Shown here: positions 32,001-41,700 of the stretch, one piece after another
Layout of the letters: the number at the start of each line of letters is the position of its first letter
Numbering within the stretch: the first letter of the stretch is position 1
Source of the DNA: Haematococcus lacustris
Taxonomy: Eukaryota; Chlorophyta; Chlorophyceae; Chlamydomonadales; Haematococcaceae
Reading direction: 5' to 3'
Length of the DNA stretch: 64,000 nucleotides
NCBI GenBank assembly: GCA_030144725.1
Contig: JASKMD010000155.1
Coordinates: 728,809-792,808, forward strand
Program-made: the position numbers and the translations under genes
Notes under the pieces: generated by a model
What the model was told of the DNA's origin: nothing
Seen by the model: the letters and a program-made list of their open reading frames with translations, nothing else
The model's database searches: none

Positions 32001-33573
32001 AGAGCTTCCTGCAGAAGGGCCAGCAATTCCAGTTACCATCGAGGAGGCTTTGGCTGGGCCGCAGTCAGAGCAGTGGTCATTGGCTGCTGATGAGGAGATG
32101 CAGTCGTTGCTGAGCTATGGCACCTGGGAGCTGGTTGAGCTGCCCGAGGGGTGCCGTCCCCTGGATAACCGCTGGGTGTTTTCAGTCAAGCGGGATGGGC
32201 GGGGCAGCATAGTTCGGTTCAAGGCAAGGCTGGTGGTCAAGGGGTTTCTACAGCGGGAGGGCATTGACTTCCATGAGCTGCATGCCCCGGTCAGCAAGCA
32301 TGCTACGGTGCGGGCCCTGCTAGCTGTAGCAGCAGCTGAGGACATGGAGCTAGAGCATTTGGATGTCAAGACAGCCTTCCTCAATGGCAGGCTCGAAGAG
32401 GTCATCTACATGCACCAGCCTGCCGGGTATGAGGATGGCTCGGGGCGGGTCTGCCGCCTCCACCGTGCTCTCTATGGCTTGCGCCAGGCCCCGCGTGCAT
32501 GGCATGCGCGTCTCAAGGAGGAGCTGGAGCAGCTGGGTTTCACAGCCTCAGCTGCAGACAGCTGCCTGTTCACTATGATGCGGGGCAGCAGCAAGGTGCT
32601 GTTGGCAGTTTATGTCGACGACTGCCTGCTAGCACTCAGCAAGGGGGACATGGGGACGCTCGAGTGGGTCAAGCAGCAGCTGGCAGCTGTGTTTGATATC
32701 CATCAGCTGGGGCCTGTGGAGCAGTTTCTGGGCATGCGCATCAGCCGGGACCGTGCTGCCCGTCAGCTGGTGTTGAGCCAGGAGCAGTACGCTCTGTCCG
32801 TGGTAGACCGCTATGGCCTGGCTGACAGCAGACCCCGGGCTGTGCCACTGAGCACGGTTGAGCAGCTGCAGCGGGAAGGGGTGCAGCAGCAGTCAGAGAG
32901 GGGTCACAGCTTTGCAGAGGTGATCGGCAGTCTGCAGCATTTGGCTGTGGTGTCACGGCCAGACATCGCACATGCGGTGGGGGTGCTCGCCAAGTTCATG
33001 TCTGCTCCTACCAAGGAGCACTGGCGGGTGCTGCGCGGGGTGCTGCGCTATGTGGCTGACACAGCAGCCATGGGGCTGATGTATGGGGCCTCACCAGGGC
33101 TGGTGGGGTTCTGTGACGCCGACTTTGCCGGTGATACAGATACCCGCCGCAGCACCACGGGGCACGTGTTTATGCTGCATGGGGGTGCAGTGTCCTGGTC
33201 TAGCCGCCGGCAGCCCACAGTCGCAGCAAGCACCACCGAGTCTGAGTATATGGCTTGCTCAGCAGCAGGGAAGGAGGGTTTGTGGCTGCGGGGTGTGTTG
33301 GCTGATCTGTCTCTGGGCTCTGCTGTGGTGCAGCCTGTCACCATCATGTGTGACAATGAGGCTGCTCTCACTCTGGTCAAGCATCCCATTGCATCTGCTC
33401 GTTCTAAGCACATTGATGTCCTGCATCATTTTGTGCGTGAGCGGGTGGCGCCTGGTGAGCTGGTCTTCAAGTTCTGTGGCTATGCAGCCAATGTGGCTGA
33501 TGTGTTCACCAAGGCTCTGCCTTCTGTCAAGTTTGAGTTTTGCAAGGCTGGTATGGGAATGGTGAAGCTGTGA
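29044..33573 (+). CDS. Copia gag-pol polyprotein, 1509 aa
   Basis: Single frame from the ATG at 29,044; a GTG two codons upstream is less likely. Gag-like helical region first, then a CCHC zinc knuckle (CFKCGKRGHYARDC, residues 258-271), flanked by Gly/Ser-rich spacers. Aspartic protease DSGA at 421-424. Pre-integrase zinc-binding His/Cys region near 558-600. Integrase triad D629 (HTDVCGP), D692 (SDRGTEY) and E728 (NGSAERLNRT). After a Gly/Ser/Ala linker comes the reverse transcriptase with YVDD at 1190-1193. RNase H starts at CDADFAG (1357) and includes TESEYM. No stop or frameshift was found, so all catalytic residues appear intact. Confidence 0.95.
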   Translation: MVKSEADVSAPAEQPQMALVMPQPLPLNEATSFVEWRHGAMGQLRLAGLWKAMVGEDTDPVRCERAYAWLLCNCKSHYLRLVVAAETAAAAWKALLADQQPDSYQLWEELNSLQMQPGETVGQVHSRLLEIVWQLSAAKEQVSEPQQVMALLKAMPPLPQYENARDFITFGSLRSPPSLTEVKRTLQIAESRAQQAGVSAQLAAVRLRGKGGGGGGGGGGSISNGGSSSSTQPAAVPAASSSSSTAPPRPRAAANIKCFKCGKRGHYARDCPNPPRDGGMAGCGAGGEGGSAGGGGGGWAGAGNSNNGSSGLSSVTLAAIHAGTLSHVVGAAPPLPACVPAEAGVGVGRAEVHSCSAEGSSVVSCGEMTCCWSHAIGLSPMLPCVVDKHASLAPEPAAEPALLAVASTQQLDNSMRVWVADSGASHHITPERSLLHGYQGFTQPVPMGLGKSSVQLYAYGKGRVRLAVDGVRMELQDVLWAPEASTNYFSTLAAAQKGWEIRQTADTITMKSSKGELVKGRVIGRQYQLSGSAQPAVVACEPPASAQAVTAVTPQLLHERLGHLSYRAIGDMISKGMVEGVELSAGQCRAAGSGVCPGCAAGKLHRRVADTLPSLAARVAAPCDLVHTDVCGPLRIPNAAGYCFVLTFLDEHSGLSLIALLKAKSEVPAAIRDAVEWFETQGGRKVKVLRSDRGTEYVNQAVREFLSGKGIIHQQTAPYSPQQNGSAERLNRTLFEKGRCLLYSSGLSVNFWPYALRFANYVRNLSLVRGKAGTPWELFWGVRPDLSALRVIGARAYAHVPEHMRSQLGSKAVQGVFVGYELSSKAYQVLLPGGKLLITKDVVFDELDRGPPTREADLAMLLPQPEPEPGVPVPHAMHVPVQVHAPAPPAPLELVPAPQGATSSTGAGSGSSAGDGSGAAGSGGGIEADGSGAAGSGGGTRAGGSGSSAAGAAGGEGSGAANLLRQSSRLRGIQPEFAGVRSVAVAELPAEGPAIPVTIEEALAGPQSEQWSLAADEEMQSLLSYGTWELVELPEGCRPLDNRWVFSVKRDGRGSIVRFKARLVVKGFLQREGIDFHELHAPVSKHATVRALLAVAAAEDMELEHLDVKTAFLNGRLEEVIYMHQPAGYEDGSGRVCRLHRALYGLRQAPRAWHARLKEELEQLGFTASAADSCLFTMMRGSSKVLLAVYVDDCLLALSKGDMGTLEWVKQQLAAVFDIHQLGPVEQFLGMRISRDRAARQLVLSQEQYALSVVDRYGLADSRPRAVPLSTVEQLQREGVQQQSERGHSFAEVIGSLQHLAVVSRPDIAHAVGVLAKFMSAPTKEHWRVLRGVLRYVADTAAMGLMYGASPGLVGFCDADFAGDTDTRRSTTGHVFMLHGGAVSWSSRRQPTVAASTTESEYMACSAAGKEGLWLRGVLADLSLGSAVVQPVTIMCDNEAALTLVKHPIASARSKHIDVLHHFVRERVAPGELVFKFCGYAANVADVFTKALPSVKFEFCKAGMGMVKL

Positions 33574-33646
33574 CGTAGGGCTGAGACCCAGTGGCTTTGA
33601 TGTTTAGTCTAAGTTGTGAGGTCTGATGGCCTGGCCTGAGGGGGTG

Positions 33647-33888
33647 TGTTGGAGCAAGGCATGCTAGGTTCAGCCAGCCCATCAGGGGTTGAGCTAACTG
33701 TATCTCAAGTGTGACTTCTGTTTTAGGCTCCGCTCAGTGACGTAGTGCTTTACTGTGTTTGTCCGGTGAAGCGCCGCCTCTTAGCGAGGGCCTCTTTCTC
33801 TTTCAGGTGGGCTTTATACTTGCTATAGTGTGTAACTGTGTTTGTCCGGTGAAGCGCTGCCTCTTAGCGAGGGCCTCTTTCTCTTTCA
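33647..33888 (+). repeat. 3' LTR (242 bp, internally duplicated)
   Basis: Same ends as the 5' LTR, but with a 9-bp insertion (near 33,690) and an 83-bp extension. The extension repeats the last ~55 bases (ACTGTGTTTGTCCGGTGAAG ... CTCTTTCA) after a short unique spacer. One copy reads GCGCCGCC and the other GCGCTGCC. Confidence 0.9.
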
Positions 33889-33893
33889 GTACT
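33889..33893. repeat. Right target-site duplication (GTACT)
   Basis: Matches 28,862-28,866 and follows directly after the CA end of the 3' LTR. Confidence 0.9.
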
Positions 33894-34504
33894 CCTTGTC
33901 CTTGGCTGGCAGCGCTCACTGGTCTGGCCAGTAGCACAGCTCCAATGGGCGCCACCTGCTCTTCCCAATGCACTGCATGTTCAGCACTGCATTGCAGTCC
34001 CTGTCCAGCCACCTGCCTGGCTGTGGTGCTGGCTTGGCTTTGGCAGCCTTGCCCTTGGGCTCAGCTGCCTGCTCAGCCTTGGTGGGCTGGGTGAGCTCAG
34101 CTGCCTCTGGCTCAGCCTCTGTGCGCTTGCTGCGCTTGGCTAGCGGGGGAGTGCTGGGTCCAGGCTCTGAGGCTGCTGCCTGTGTAGCTTCCTGGCTGCT
34201 GCATGGGGCCTGTGGGGGCTTGCGAGGGGCCACTACGGGGCACCACATCAGGCCCCGCACTGGCAGGTCACGCTGCTGGCTCCAGGCTGGCCGCAGCAGG
34301 CGGGTGTTCCACCTGCCCTACTGGGGGCTTCCAGTCTGCACGCCTGGTAGGCAGCTCATGGTCCAGCTTCTCCTCACATGGCTGCTGGCCATACACTGCT
34401 GAGCTGACCCAGGTGGTGCGGTGCTCATCCCCCGGGCCTGCACACCACCTTGCAGCAGGCCCATAGCACCGCATCAGCACCCCAACCTCCCCCAGTGCCA
34501 ATGC

Positions 34505-35360
34505 TAGAGCTAGTTGGATGAGTACCAAGCAGCCGCAGCAGCAATTGCTGCGGCAGCTGTGGGTGCTGTGCTAAGAGCTGCAGTAGAGGCAGAAGGGCAG
34601 GGGCAACAGGATGGGTGGGCACGGGCAACACGGGGCAACACGGGGGAGTGTTATGCATTGTTGATGTTGTACCATCCCGATTTGCTGCATGATGAGGTGT
34701 GCTTTGGCACACTGACCAACAAACACTGTGAACGATATCGCATGCACATGGGGTGGAAGAGGGAAGAGGGACGTCGGGAATTGCGTCGTTGGGTGCTCTG
34801 AGAGTTGCAAAGTGAGCAGCTGGAGGCTGAATATGAGGCGGACAATGGATATGGCTGGGTGTAAGATGCACGGGGTTCTACTTTGGAGCATCACCAGCGG
34901 CCCGTACTAATGGCGTACTAATGGCCGAGATTGTCACTGGGTGCATGGTGCATGAGAGTTAACTTTACAACAGCACAGACGGCCCACAAAGGAGGGCATC
35001 GCGCATTTGTCAAAGGGACACGTTGGTACTCCTCACAAAGAACCAATCAAGCTTGTCAACCCAGCATTTGACTTCCTGGTTGGACAGTTAAGTGGACTGC
35101 AAAAAGGCCCACATTTTGCAAAATTTGACATGGGGTCACGTGACACAAAATAAACTCGAGCGTCCATGCCGCGTAGCCACCGAGAGCGATAGCGACCCCC
35201 TCTTCCAACACCCCCGCCCGCCCCGGCACAGGTGCATATCAGCCCGAGCAGCCCGCTAGCCTCGCGCTCGTGAGCTGCACAGCCCTGCGCAAGAATTGCT
35301 GAAAAACTCTTAAAGATCAGTCGGATAGTTATCAGGGGTGCAGCCAATGGCGGGGGTGAC
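34505..35360 (+). mobile_element. ~0.85-kb insertion inside the TnpB-like relic
   Basis: It separates FFGAAG from GTGGGWGADAV, which are adjacent in the intact family as I recall it. It holds a plus-strand frame (about 34,518-34,801) with YHPDLLHDEVCFGTLTNKHC, reminiscent of the N-terminal part of a PIF/Harbinger-type transposase gene (weak). No clear terminal inverted repeats or target duplication could be fixed, so the ends are approximate. Confidence 0.35.
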
Positions 35361-35700
35361 CAGCTGCACCAAAGAACACCACCATCTGCTTGGCACGCCC
35401 ATGGCGCTCCATGGACAACTCCGCCGTGTCCTAAGAGTTACACAGCCTAATTTTATAACCGTGCCACTCTTTCCACTGTGCAATTTGTCTACCTCTAGGT
35501 GTCTCCTCGTTGTTGACCACCAGGTTCTCCCAACCGACACATGTGTTGTCGATAAGGGTGCAATAGGGTGTCAAGGTATGCTGTAGCAAAGGCCAGCTGC
35601 CGTCATAGCTCCCGCATGCAGTTTTGAAATGCGCTGCAGCGCGCGAACCCATCTCCGCTAAATCACCGACCCAATTGACCAACCCATCGCATTGGCCGAG

Positions 35701-38700
35701 ATGGCAAATGGGGAAGAAGAGAGGGGCGCCGGGGGCAAAGCTAGACGAACCCCGAGGAGCAGTGGACGTACATCTGGTGCTGGAAATACTGGGTTGTTTG
35801 GCATCTTGCGCAGTCCGCTACGAGCTGCCGCTCAAGCGGTGCGTGCTGTTTTGACATGGGTCCTGCAGCACGGTCGAGCCCAATAGAACATCGGCGAAAC
35901 ATCTGCCGCACTACGATTTGCAGGTGAAAAAAGTCATGAACAGCCCACACAACGATGCAGGCGGGTGAAGGGCTCTGCATTGGCTCGCGAAGCCAGTATT
36001 TGACTGAGTGAACTCCCTCTTTGCCTCTTGCAGTCAGTCCAGCACCAGGCACGACAAATGGAGCTCCAGGCTCCCGCACTTGCCCCAGCTCTGGCAACGG
36101 CCCCAGCCTGCAGCCAACCATGTCAGAAACACCCTCGCCTGCTCCAACACTGCCAACCAGTAAAAATGGGGCCACAGTCAGCCCAGCACCAGGCATTTCC
36201 AGGCAACTTGCTCAGCCCACAACCCCCCAGGAGCTCACCAGAGTCCAGGTGAGCTCCTCCCCGCACCACACCCCTCCTCACACTGCATATCTAGGCCCAT
36301 GCTGGCGACACACGCCCCCTCCCCCCTTGTGCAGGTGCAGGCGCAGGTGCTGCCAGCGGCAGCTGGCCCCCCTCCTGTCGCCTTGGCGAGGTCTGTTACC
36401 GCCGCTGTCGTCCTCCCGGCTGCCGCAGTGCCCCCTCCCCTGGCCCCTGCCACAGCTTCCCTCGTCCAGCGCAAGCATTTGGAGGGCTGGTCCCCCACCA
36501 AGCTGGCCTCCCTGTCCTTCTTCCTGCAAGCCCAGCAGCCCACCCAGCCAGCTCAGCCCGCAGCGCCCAGCCCAGCCACTGCCCCTGCCCCCTCCCTGTC
36601 CATATTCGGGGCGGCAGGGGCGGCAGGGGCGGTGGGGGTAGGACCGGCAACAGGGGCGGCAGGAGCAGGAGTGGCAGGAACAGCAGCAGGTGCGGCAGAG
36701 GGTCAGCGTCAGGCACAGGGCAGTGGCCTAGAGGGCCCGCGGCCCTACCTAGGGCTGAGGCACCTGCTGCTCCAGGGGCCCAGTGGAGCCAGTATGACTC
36801 GCTCCTGGCGTGACCAGCTGGCCAGCCGCCACCTGCCCGCCCTGCCTGCCCCCTTACCCCTCCAGCAGCAGCAGCAGCAGCAGCCGCCGCCGCCGCCAGG
36901 GCTGCAGGCAGTTGCCCCTGGATGTGTAGGGCAGGCAGGGGACCTGCAGACCAGCAGGGCAGCAGCGCCTGGGCGGTATGCTCCTTACACGCTGGGGGGG
37001 AGGGAGCGGGCTGTGGGGGCAAGGTGGGTGGCTCAGGGTCAGGAGGGATGGCAGGCAGCCAGGGCAGAGGGCGGAGGGGCACAGGCGTGATAGGGTAGGT
37101 GCAGGGGGGGAGGAAGGAGTCAGGAGGGATGGCAGGCAGCCAGGGCAGATGGCAGGGCAGCGGGCAGGGGGGCATGGGCATGATAGGGTAGGTGCAGGGG
37201 AGGGAAAAGGGAGGAACAGGGCAGGTGACAGAGGTGGGCAAGGCCAGGGCTGTAGGGGGTGGTACCACACCCCGGCAGGCAGTCTGATGGGTGATGGCGG
37301 CTGCTGGCTCATGACTGCATGCCTGCTGTGCCCCACCCTGCCCCCCTCACAGCCGCCCCCCCCCTAGTGCCGGACACACCTACAGCCTGCACCCTCCTCC
37401 CCCACTCCCCCTCACCAACTCCCCTCCCCCACTCCGCATTTCAGCCCCCCTTGCCCCCTCTGCCCCTGCCCTCACGCAACCACATGCACTGCCAGAAGCA
37501 CCGCAGCCTTAAGCCTGACCCCCTTGCTCCATGTGCTGTAGGGCACCCACAGCACAGGGAGCCCCCCAAGACCCCAGCCAACCCAGCTCCCCCCCCCCCC
37601 CTCAACAGCCACGCCCCCCTCCCCCTTGGCTGGCTGGCCACAGCCCCCTCCCCATGGAGCGCCATGGAGGGCGACGGCCTGATGACCAGCATGGACCCCC
37701 CTGGACCCCAGCTCCCTGGGTCTCAGCCCCCCCTGGGTGCTGGGGTCCAGGGGGGGGGCGGCCACTCAGCTGCTGTCACACCCTTGGGCAAGCCCACCCC
37801 CTACACCCCCCCCCCACCCCCCCAGCAGCAGCAGAGGACAGGCGGGGTGAAGGACATGCAGGTGGTGCAGGCACTGCAGTTTGCCAGCACGCCAGGAGGG
37901 GGGCCCAGCCTGGCAGGCACGCCCCTAGGCACGCCACGGCTGTGGCCTGGGCCTGGGTTCAGGGTGATGGGCTCAGGGGCAGAGGGGCAGGGGGGGCAGG
38001 GGGGGCAGGGCATGGGGCAGAAACGTGGGCGGGACAGCCCTGGCACTGCCACCGCCACCACCCCCCTCATGACCTCGGGCATCAAGGACCTCGCAGGTCA
38101 GGCTGCTGCTGCTGGGGGAGCAGGCAGGCAGGCAAGCAGGCAGGCAGGCAGGCGGGAACCAAGGGGCATGCACCTGAGCCTGCACCTGCCATAAACCCAT
38201 GTGTCACACTCTTGGTCACACACTCTGGGTCACACACTCTTGGTCACACAGCCAGCCATCAGCAAGGGATCCCCCGCTTCACTGCTTCCCGGCTTCACTC
38301 TCCCACACCTGTCCTTCACGTCCACCATCACCTTCACGTCCATCATCTCACCATCTCACCATTGGCAACTCGCCCCCCTACTCGTCCTCCATGCCCCTCG
38401 TCACCCCACTGCTGATTCATTCTCAACACTCCCAAACCCACCATCGGCATCAACCCCTCCACGGTTCGCCCCCTCCGCCCCACCCTCTGCTTCCTGCTGC
38501 TGTGGCCCCCGCCTGCTCATCCCCTCCCCTCCCCCTTCCCCTCCCCTCCACCTCCATGCAGAGTACAAGCGCCAGCGGCAGCGCTACACCCAGCAGCCCA
38601 GCAGCCGGGCCCTGGCCAGCCTTGGGCCCACCACCCCCCACTCCACCAGCCGCCCCCTCCTCACACTCAGGCCAGCTGCCGGCGGCAGCAGCAGCAGCAG

Positions 38701-41700
38701 CCATACCCCTGGGGCGGGGCAGCTGCTAGCAGGAGGGGGGAAGGCAGGCCGTGCTGCCGGCAGAGCAGAGCACGAGGCAGAGGGAGGGGGGCCAGGGGCA
38801 GGGGGGGGGGACACACCACTGGCCCAGCAGGCGGCGGTGCTGCAGGGGGTGCCCCAGGTGAGGGGGGGGAAGGGTGGCCAAGGGGCAGGGGGCAGCTGCA
38901 GTGCGGGGGGCGGGGGGGCCTGTCTTGGGCTATGGCTGGAGAGGAGGGGGCCGGGGGCACAGCATCCAGCAGGTTCACGCTGCTTATTACCTGCACTGCT
39001 GCTGCTGCTGCTGCTGCTATGATTTCTGCTGCTGACCCCTGCTGCTGCTGCTGCCCCCCAGGCTGACCAAGGCATCACTGACACCGCCAGGTACATCATG
39101 CAGACGCTTGACAGCATGGCAAAGGTGAGACCCCTGCTGCTGGGTCACCCAGGCCCCAGGCCCCAGGCAGCTGCCCTGACCCCCCCTCTGCCCCCCTCCC
39201 AAATGCATCCATCAGCATCCGCATCATCACATGGCGTGGCCACTGGAGCCGCAGCACCAGCAGCAGCACCAGCAGCAGCGCCAGCAGCAGAGGCCTGGTC
39301 AGCAGCAGCAGCAGCAGCAGCCTGTCGCTCCCTTAACAGTCTTAGCCTCATCCTGACGCACCCCCCCCTACCACCCCCACAGCTTGCCCTGCACGTTTTT
39401 CCCACTCCCTTCATCTCACTTGTCTCGCTCCCCTCCTCCTTGACAGGGCCGTCAGGGGGTCAGCAACAGCCAGGCAGCCGCAGCCACCACCTCCTTCCCC
39501 TCCACGGCACCACCTGCCTTCCCCCCTCCATGGCCAACCCCTACGCCCTGTCCTCCTCCTCCCTGCCCTGCCCCACCGCCTGCCCTGCCTCTGAGCAGGT
39601 CAATGACGATGCAGGCAACACGCCCTTCCCCCACGCCCGCCAGGGCCATGCTACCAGCACCACCCACCCCACCGCCCCCCACGGCCGCCTGGGCGCCACC
39701 CCGTACCAGCGCAGCAGCAGCAGCCAGCCCCCCCCCCTGGACCGGCTGCACCCCCAGGAGCCCCCCGAGGGGTCGAGGGCGCACCGCAACTCTGCCTTCA
39801 CCCCACCCCCCGCCATGGCTGCGCCCCTACACCCCCCAGGTGAGGGAGGGTTGGGTTAGGGTTGGGGTAACGGTTTAGGGGTTTAGCGGGTTAGGGTTAG
39901 GGTTAGGGTTAGGGTTAGGGTTTGGGTTAGGGTTTGGGTTTGGGTTAGGGTTTGGGTGGGCTGCAGCCCTCGCCTCCCGCTAGGTCCTCAGGGGGGGCGG
40001 GGCACGCCTCTGGGGCTGCTGCTGGGCTGGGCAGCTGGAGTGGAGACACACTGCCCCCCTTGGTTCGTCACCTTGGACCTCTCCTTGGGTCGTCATCGTC
40101 ATCATGTCTTGATCATGGCTTGAGGCGTTACTTCTCCTCCACAGCCACCGCCGCCGCCCCTACCTCCTCATTAGCGTCAATGTCATCATCAGCAACAACA
40201 CCAGCATCTTCATCATCAGCAGCTTCTCCCTCCACATCATCATCAGCAGCTTCTCCCTCCACATCATCATCAGCAGCTCCTCCCTCCACATCATCATCAG
40301 CAGCTTCTCCCTCCACATCATCATCAGCAGCTTCTCCCTCCACATCATCATCAGCAGCTTCTCCCTCCACATCATCATCAGCAGCTTCTCCCTCCACATC
40401 ATCATCAGCAGCTTCTCCCTCCACATCATCATCAGCAGCTTCTCCCTCCACATCATCATCAGCAGCTTCTCCCTCCACATCATCATCAGCAGCTTCTCCC
40501 TCCACATCATCATCAGCAGCTTCTCCCTCCACATCATCATCAGCAGCTTCTCCCTCCACATCATCATCAGCAGCTTCTCCCTCCACATCATCATCAGCAG
40601 CTTCTCCCTCCACATCATCATCAGCAGCTTCTCCCTCCACATCATCATCAGCAGCTTCTCCCTCCACATCATCATCAGCAGCTTCTCCCTCCACATCATC
40701 ATCAGCAGCTTCTCCCTCCACATCATCATCAGCAGCTTCTCCCTCCACATCATCATCAGCAGCTTCTCCCTCCACATCATCATCAGCAGCTTCTCCCTCC
40801 ACATCATCATCAGCAGCTTCTCCCTCCACATCATCATCATCAGCAGCATGACACAGCATCCACTGGACATGGCTCCGCTGCAGCACCAGCACGCTGTGAT
40901 AGCGTCCACTCGCCACAGAGCCCTGGGCTGCATGCCCCTCTGCCTCATGCAAGCATGACACATGCATGTCATCCTCATTTTTCTCCTCGTGGGATATGTG
41001 GGGGGCACTGTGTGATGCTGTGTGTGACGTGTGTTGCTACTTTATGTTTTAGTGCTGGCTGCACCCAACCCTCAAGCACCCACCGTCTCCTTTCCAAGTG
41101 CTGTTCATTGTTGCCCCACACAGTATTGCTGGGGACCACCACAACCACCTTAACCACCTTAACCACCTTAACCACCATGGCTGCTGGCAGCCCCCCCACC
41201 CCTGGGTTCCCCCTCAACAGCCCCACCCAGGCCCCCAGCCCTGGGCCCGCAGTGCTGGGCACCCAGACCCACACCTTTGCCTTCCTGGCCCAGCCCCCCA
41301 CCTCACCCAACGCCCAGCCGGCCTCAGGGCCCGCTGTCAGTGCCCGCACCAGCAAGTCAGTCCGCTTTGCTGTGCCTGAGGAGGGGGAGAGCAGGGGGGC
41401 AGGGGGGCAGGCAGGGAGGGGGGCAGGGGGGCAGGCAGGGAGGGGGGCAGGGGGGCAGGCAGGGAGGGGGGCAGGGCCAGGGCCAGGGCCAGGGGTGTGT
41501 GGCCTGGACACCCCAGCTGACGCTGTGCGGGCAGCCGCTGGGGAACCCCTCCCCCGCCCTGAGGCTACGCCCGCACCTGCACCTGGACCCGCCCCTGCAC
41601 CTGCTCCAGCACCAGCACCAGCACCAGCACCAGGGCCAAGCACCAGTTCGACAGCCAGCACAGCCAGCGCTCTCACCCCAGTCCCCGCAGCCCCAAGGGT

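Larger units (their letters stand above)
28867..33888 (+). mobile_element. Complete Ty1/copia LTR retrotransposon
   Basis: 5.02-kb element with TG...CA-ended LTRs, a 5-bp GTACT target duplication, a primer-binding region right after the 5' LTR (29,017 onward), one uninterrupted gag-pol frame and a G-rich polypurine tract (TGAGGGGGTG) before the 3' LTR. The order protease-integrase-RT-RNase H defines copia rather than gypsy. It inserted into an older TnpB/Fanzor-like relic in the opposite orientation. The intact ORF suggests fairly recent activity, yet the LTRs differ by indels. Confidence 0.95.
33889..35630 (-). pseudogene. TnpB/Fanzor-like relic copy 2, main part
   Basis: Minus-strand pieces in order: 35,630-35,361 (FKTACGSYDGSWPLLQHTLT, then NNEETPRGRQIAQWKEWHGY, then RAKQMVVFFGAAG); an insertion; 34,504-33,889 (GTGGGWGADAVLWACCKVVC, then DEHRT and QQPCEEKLD, then RGLMWCP, a Lys/Pro-rich linker, and GRWLDRDCNAVLNMQ with RWRPLELCYWPDQ). 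Motifs fit TnpB-type RuvC-II (E near H-R-T) and RuvC-III (DRDxNAxxN). Damage: a stop after the RLCNS segment, a frame change near 34,440, a frame change before RGLMW, and CAG-TGA in place of the Glu codon seen in copy 1. It is dead, and interrupted by two later insertions. Assignment to Fanzor versus another RuvC family needs a profile search. Confidence 0.55.

Noticed and set aside
40128..41008. Acidic ADDDVEGE repeat frame on the minus strand
   Set aside because: Complement of the 27-bp minisatellite in a plus-strand gene; no flanking coding evidence.
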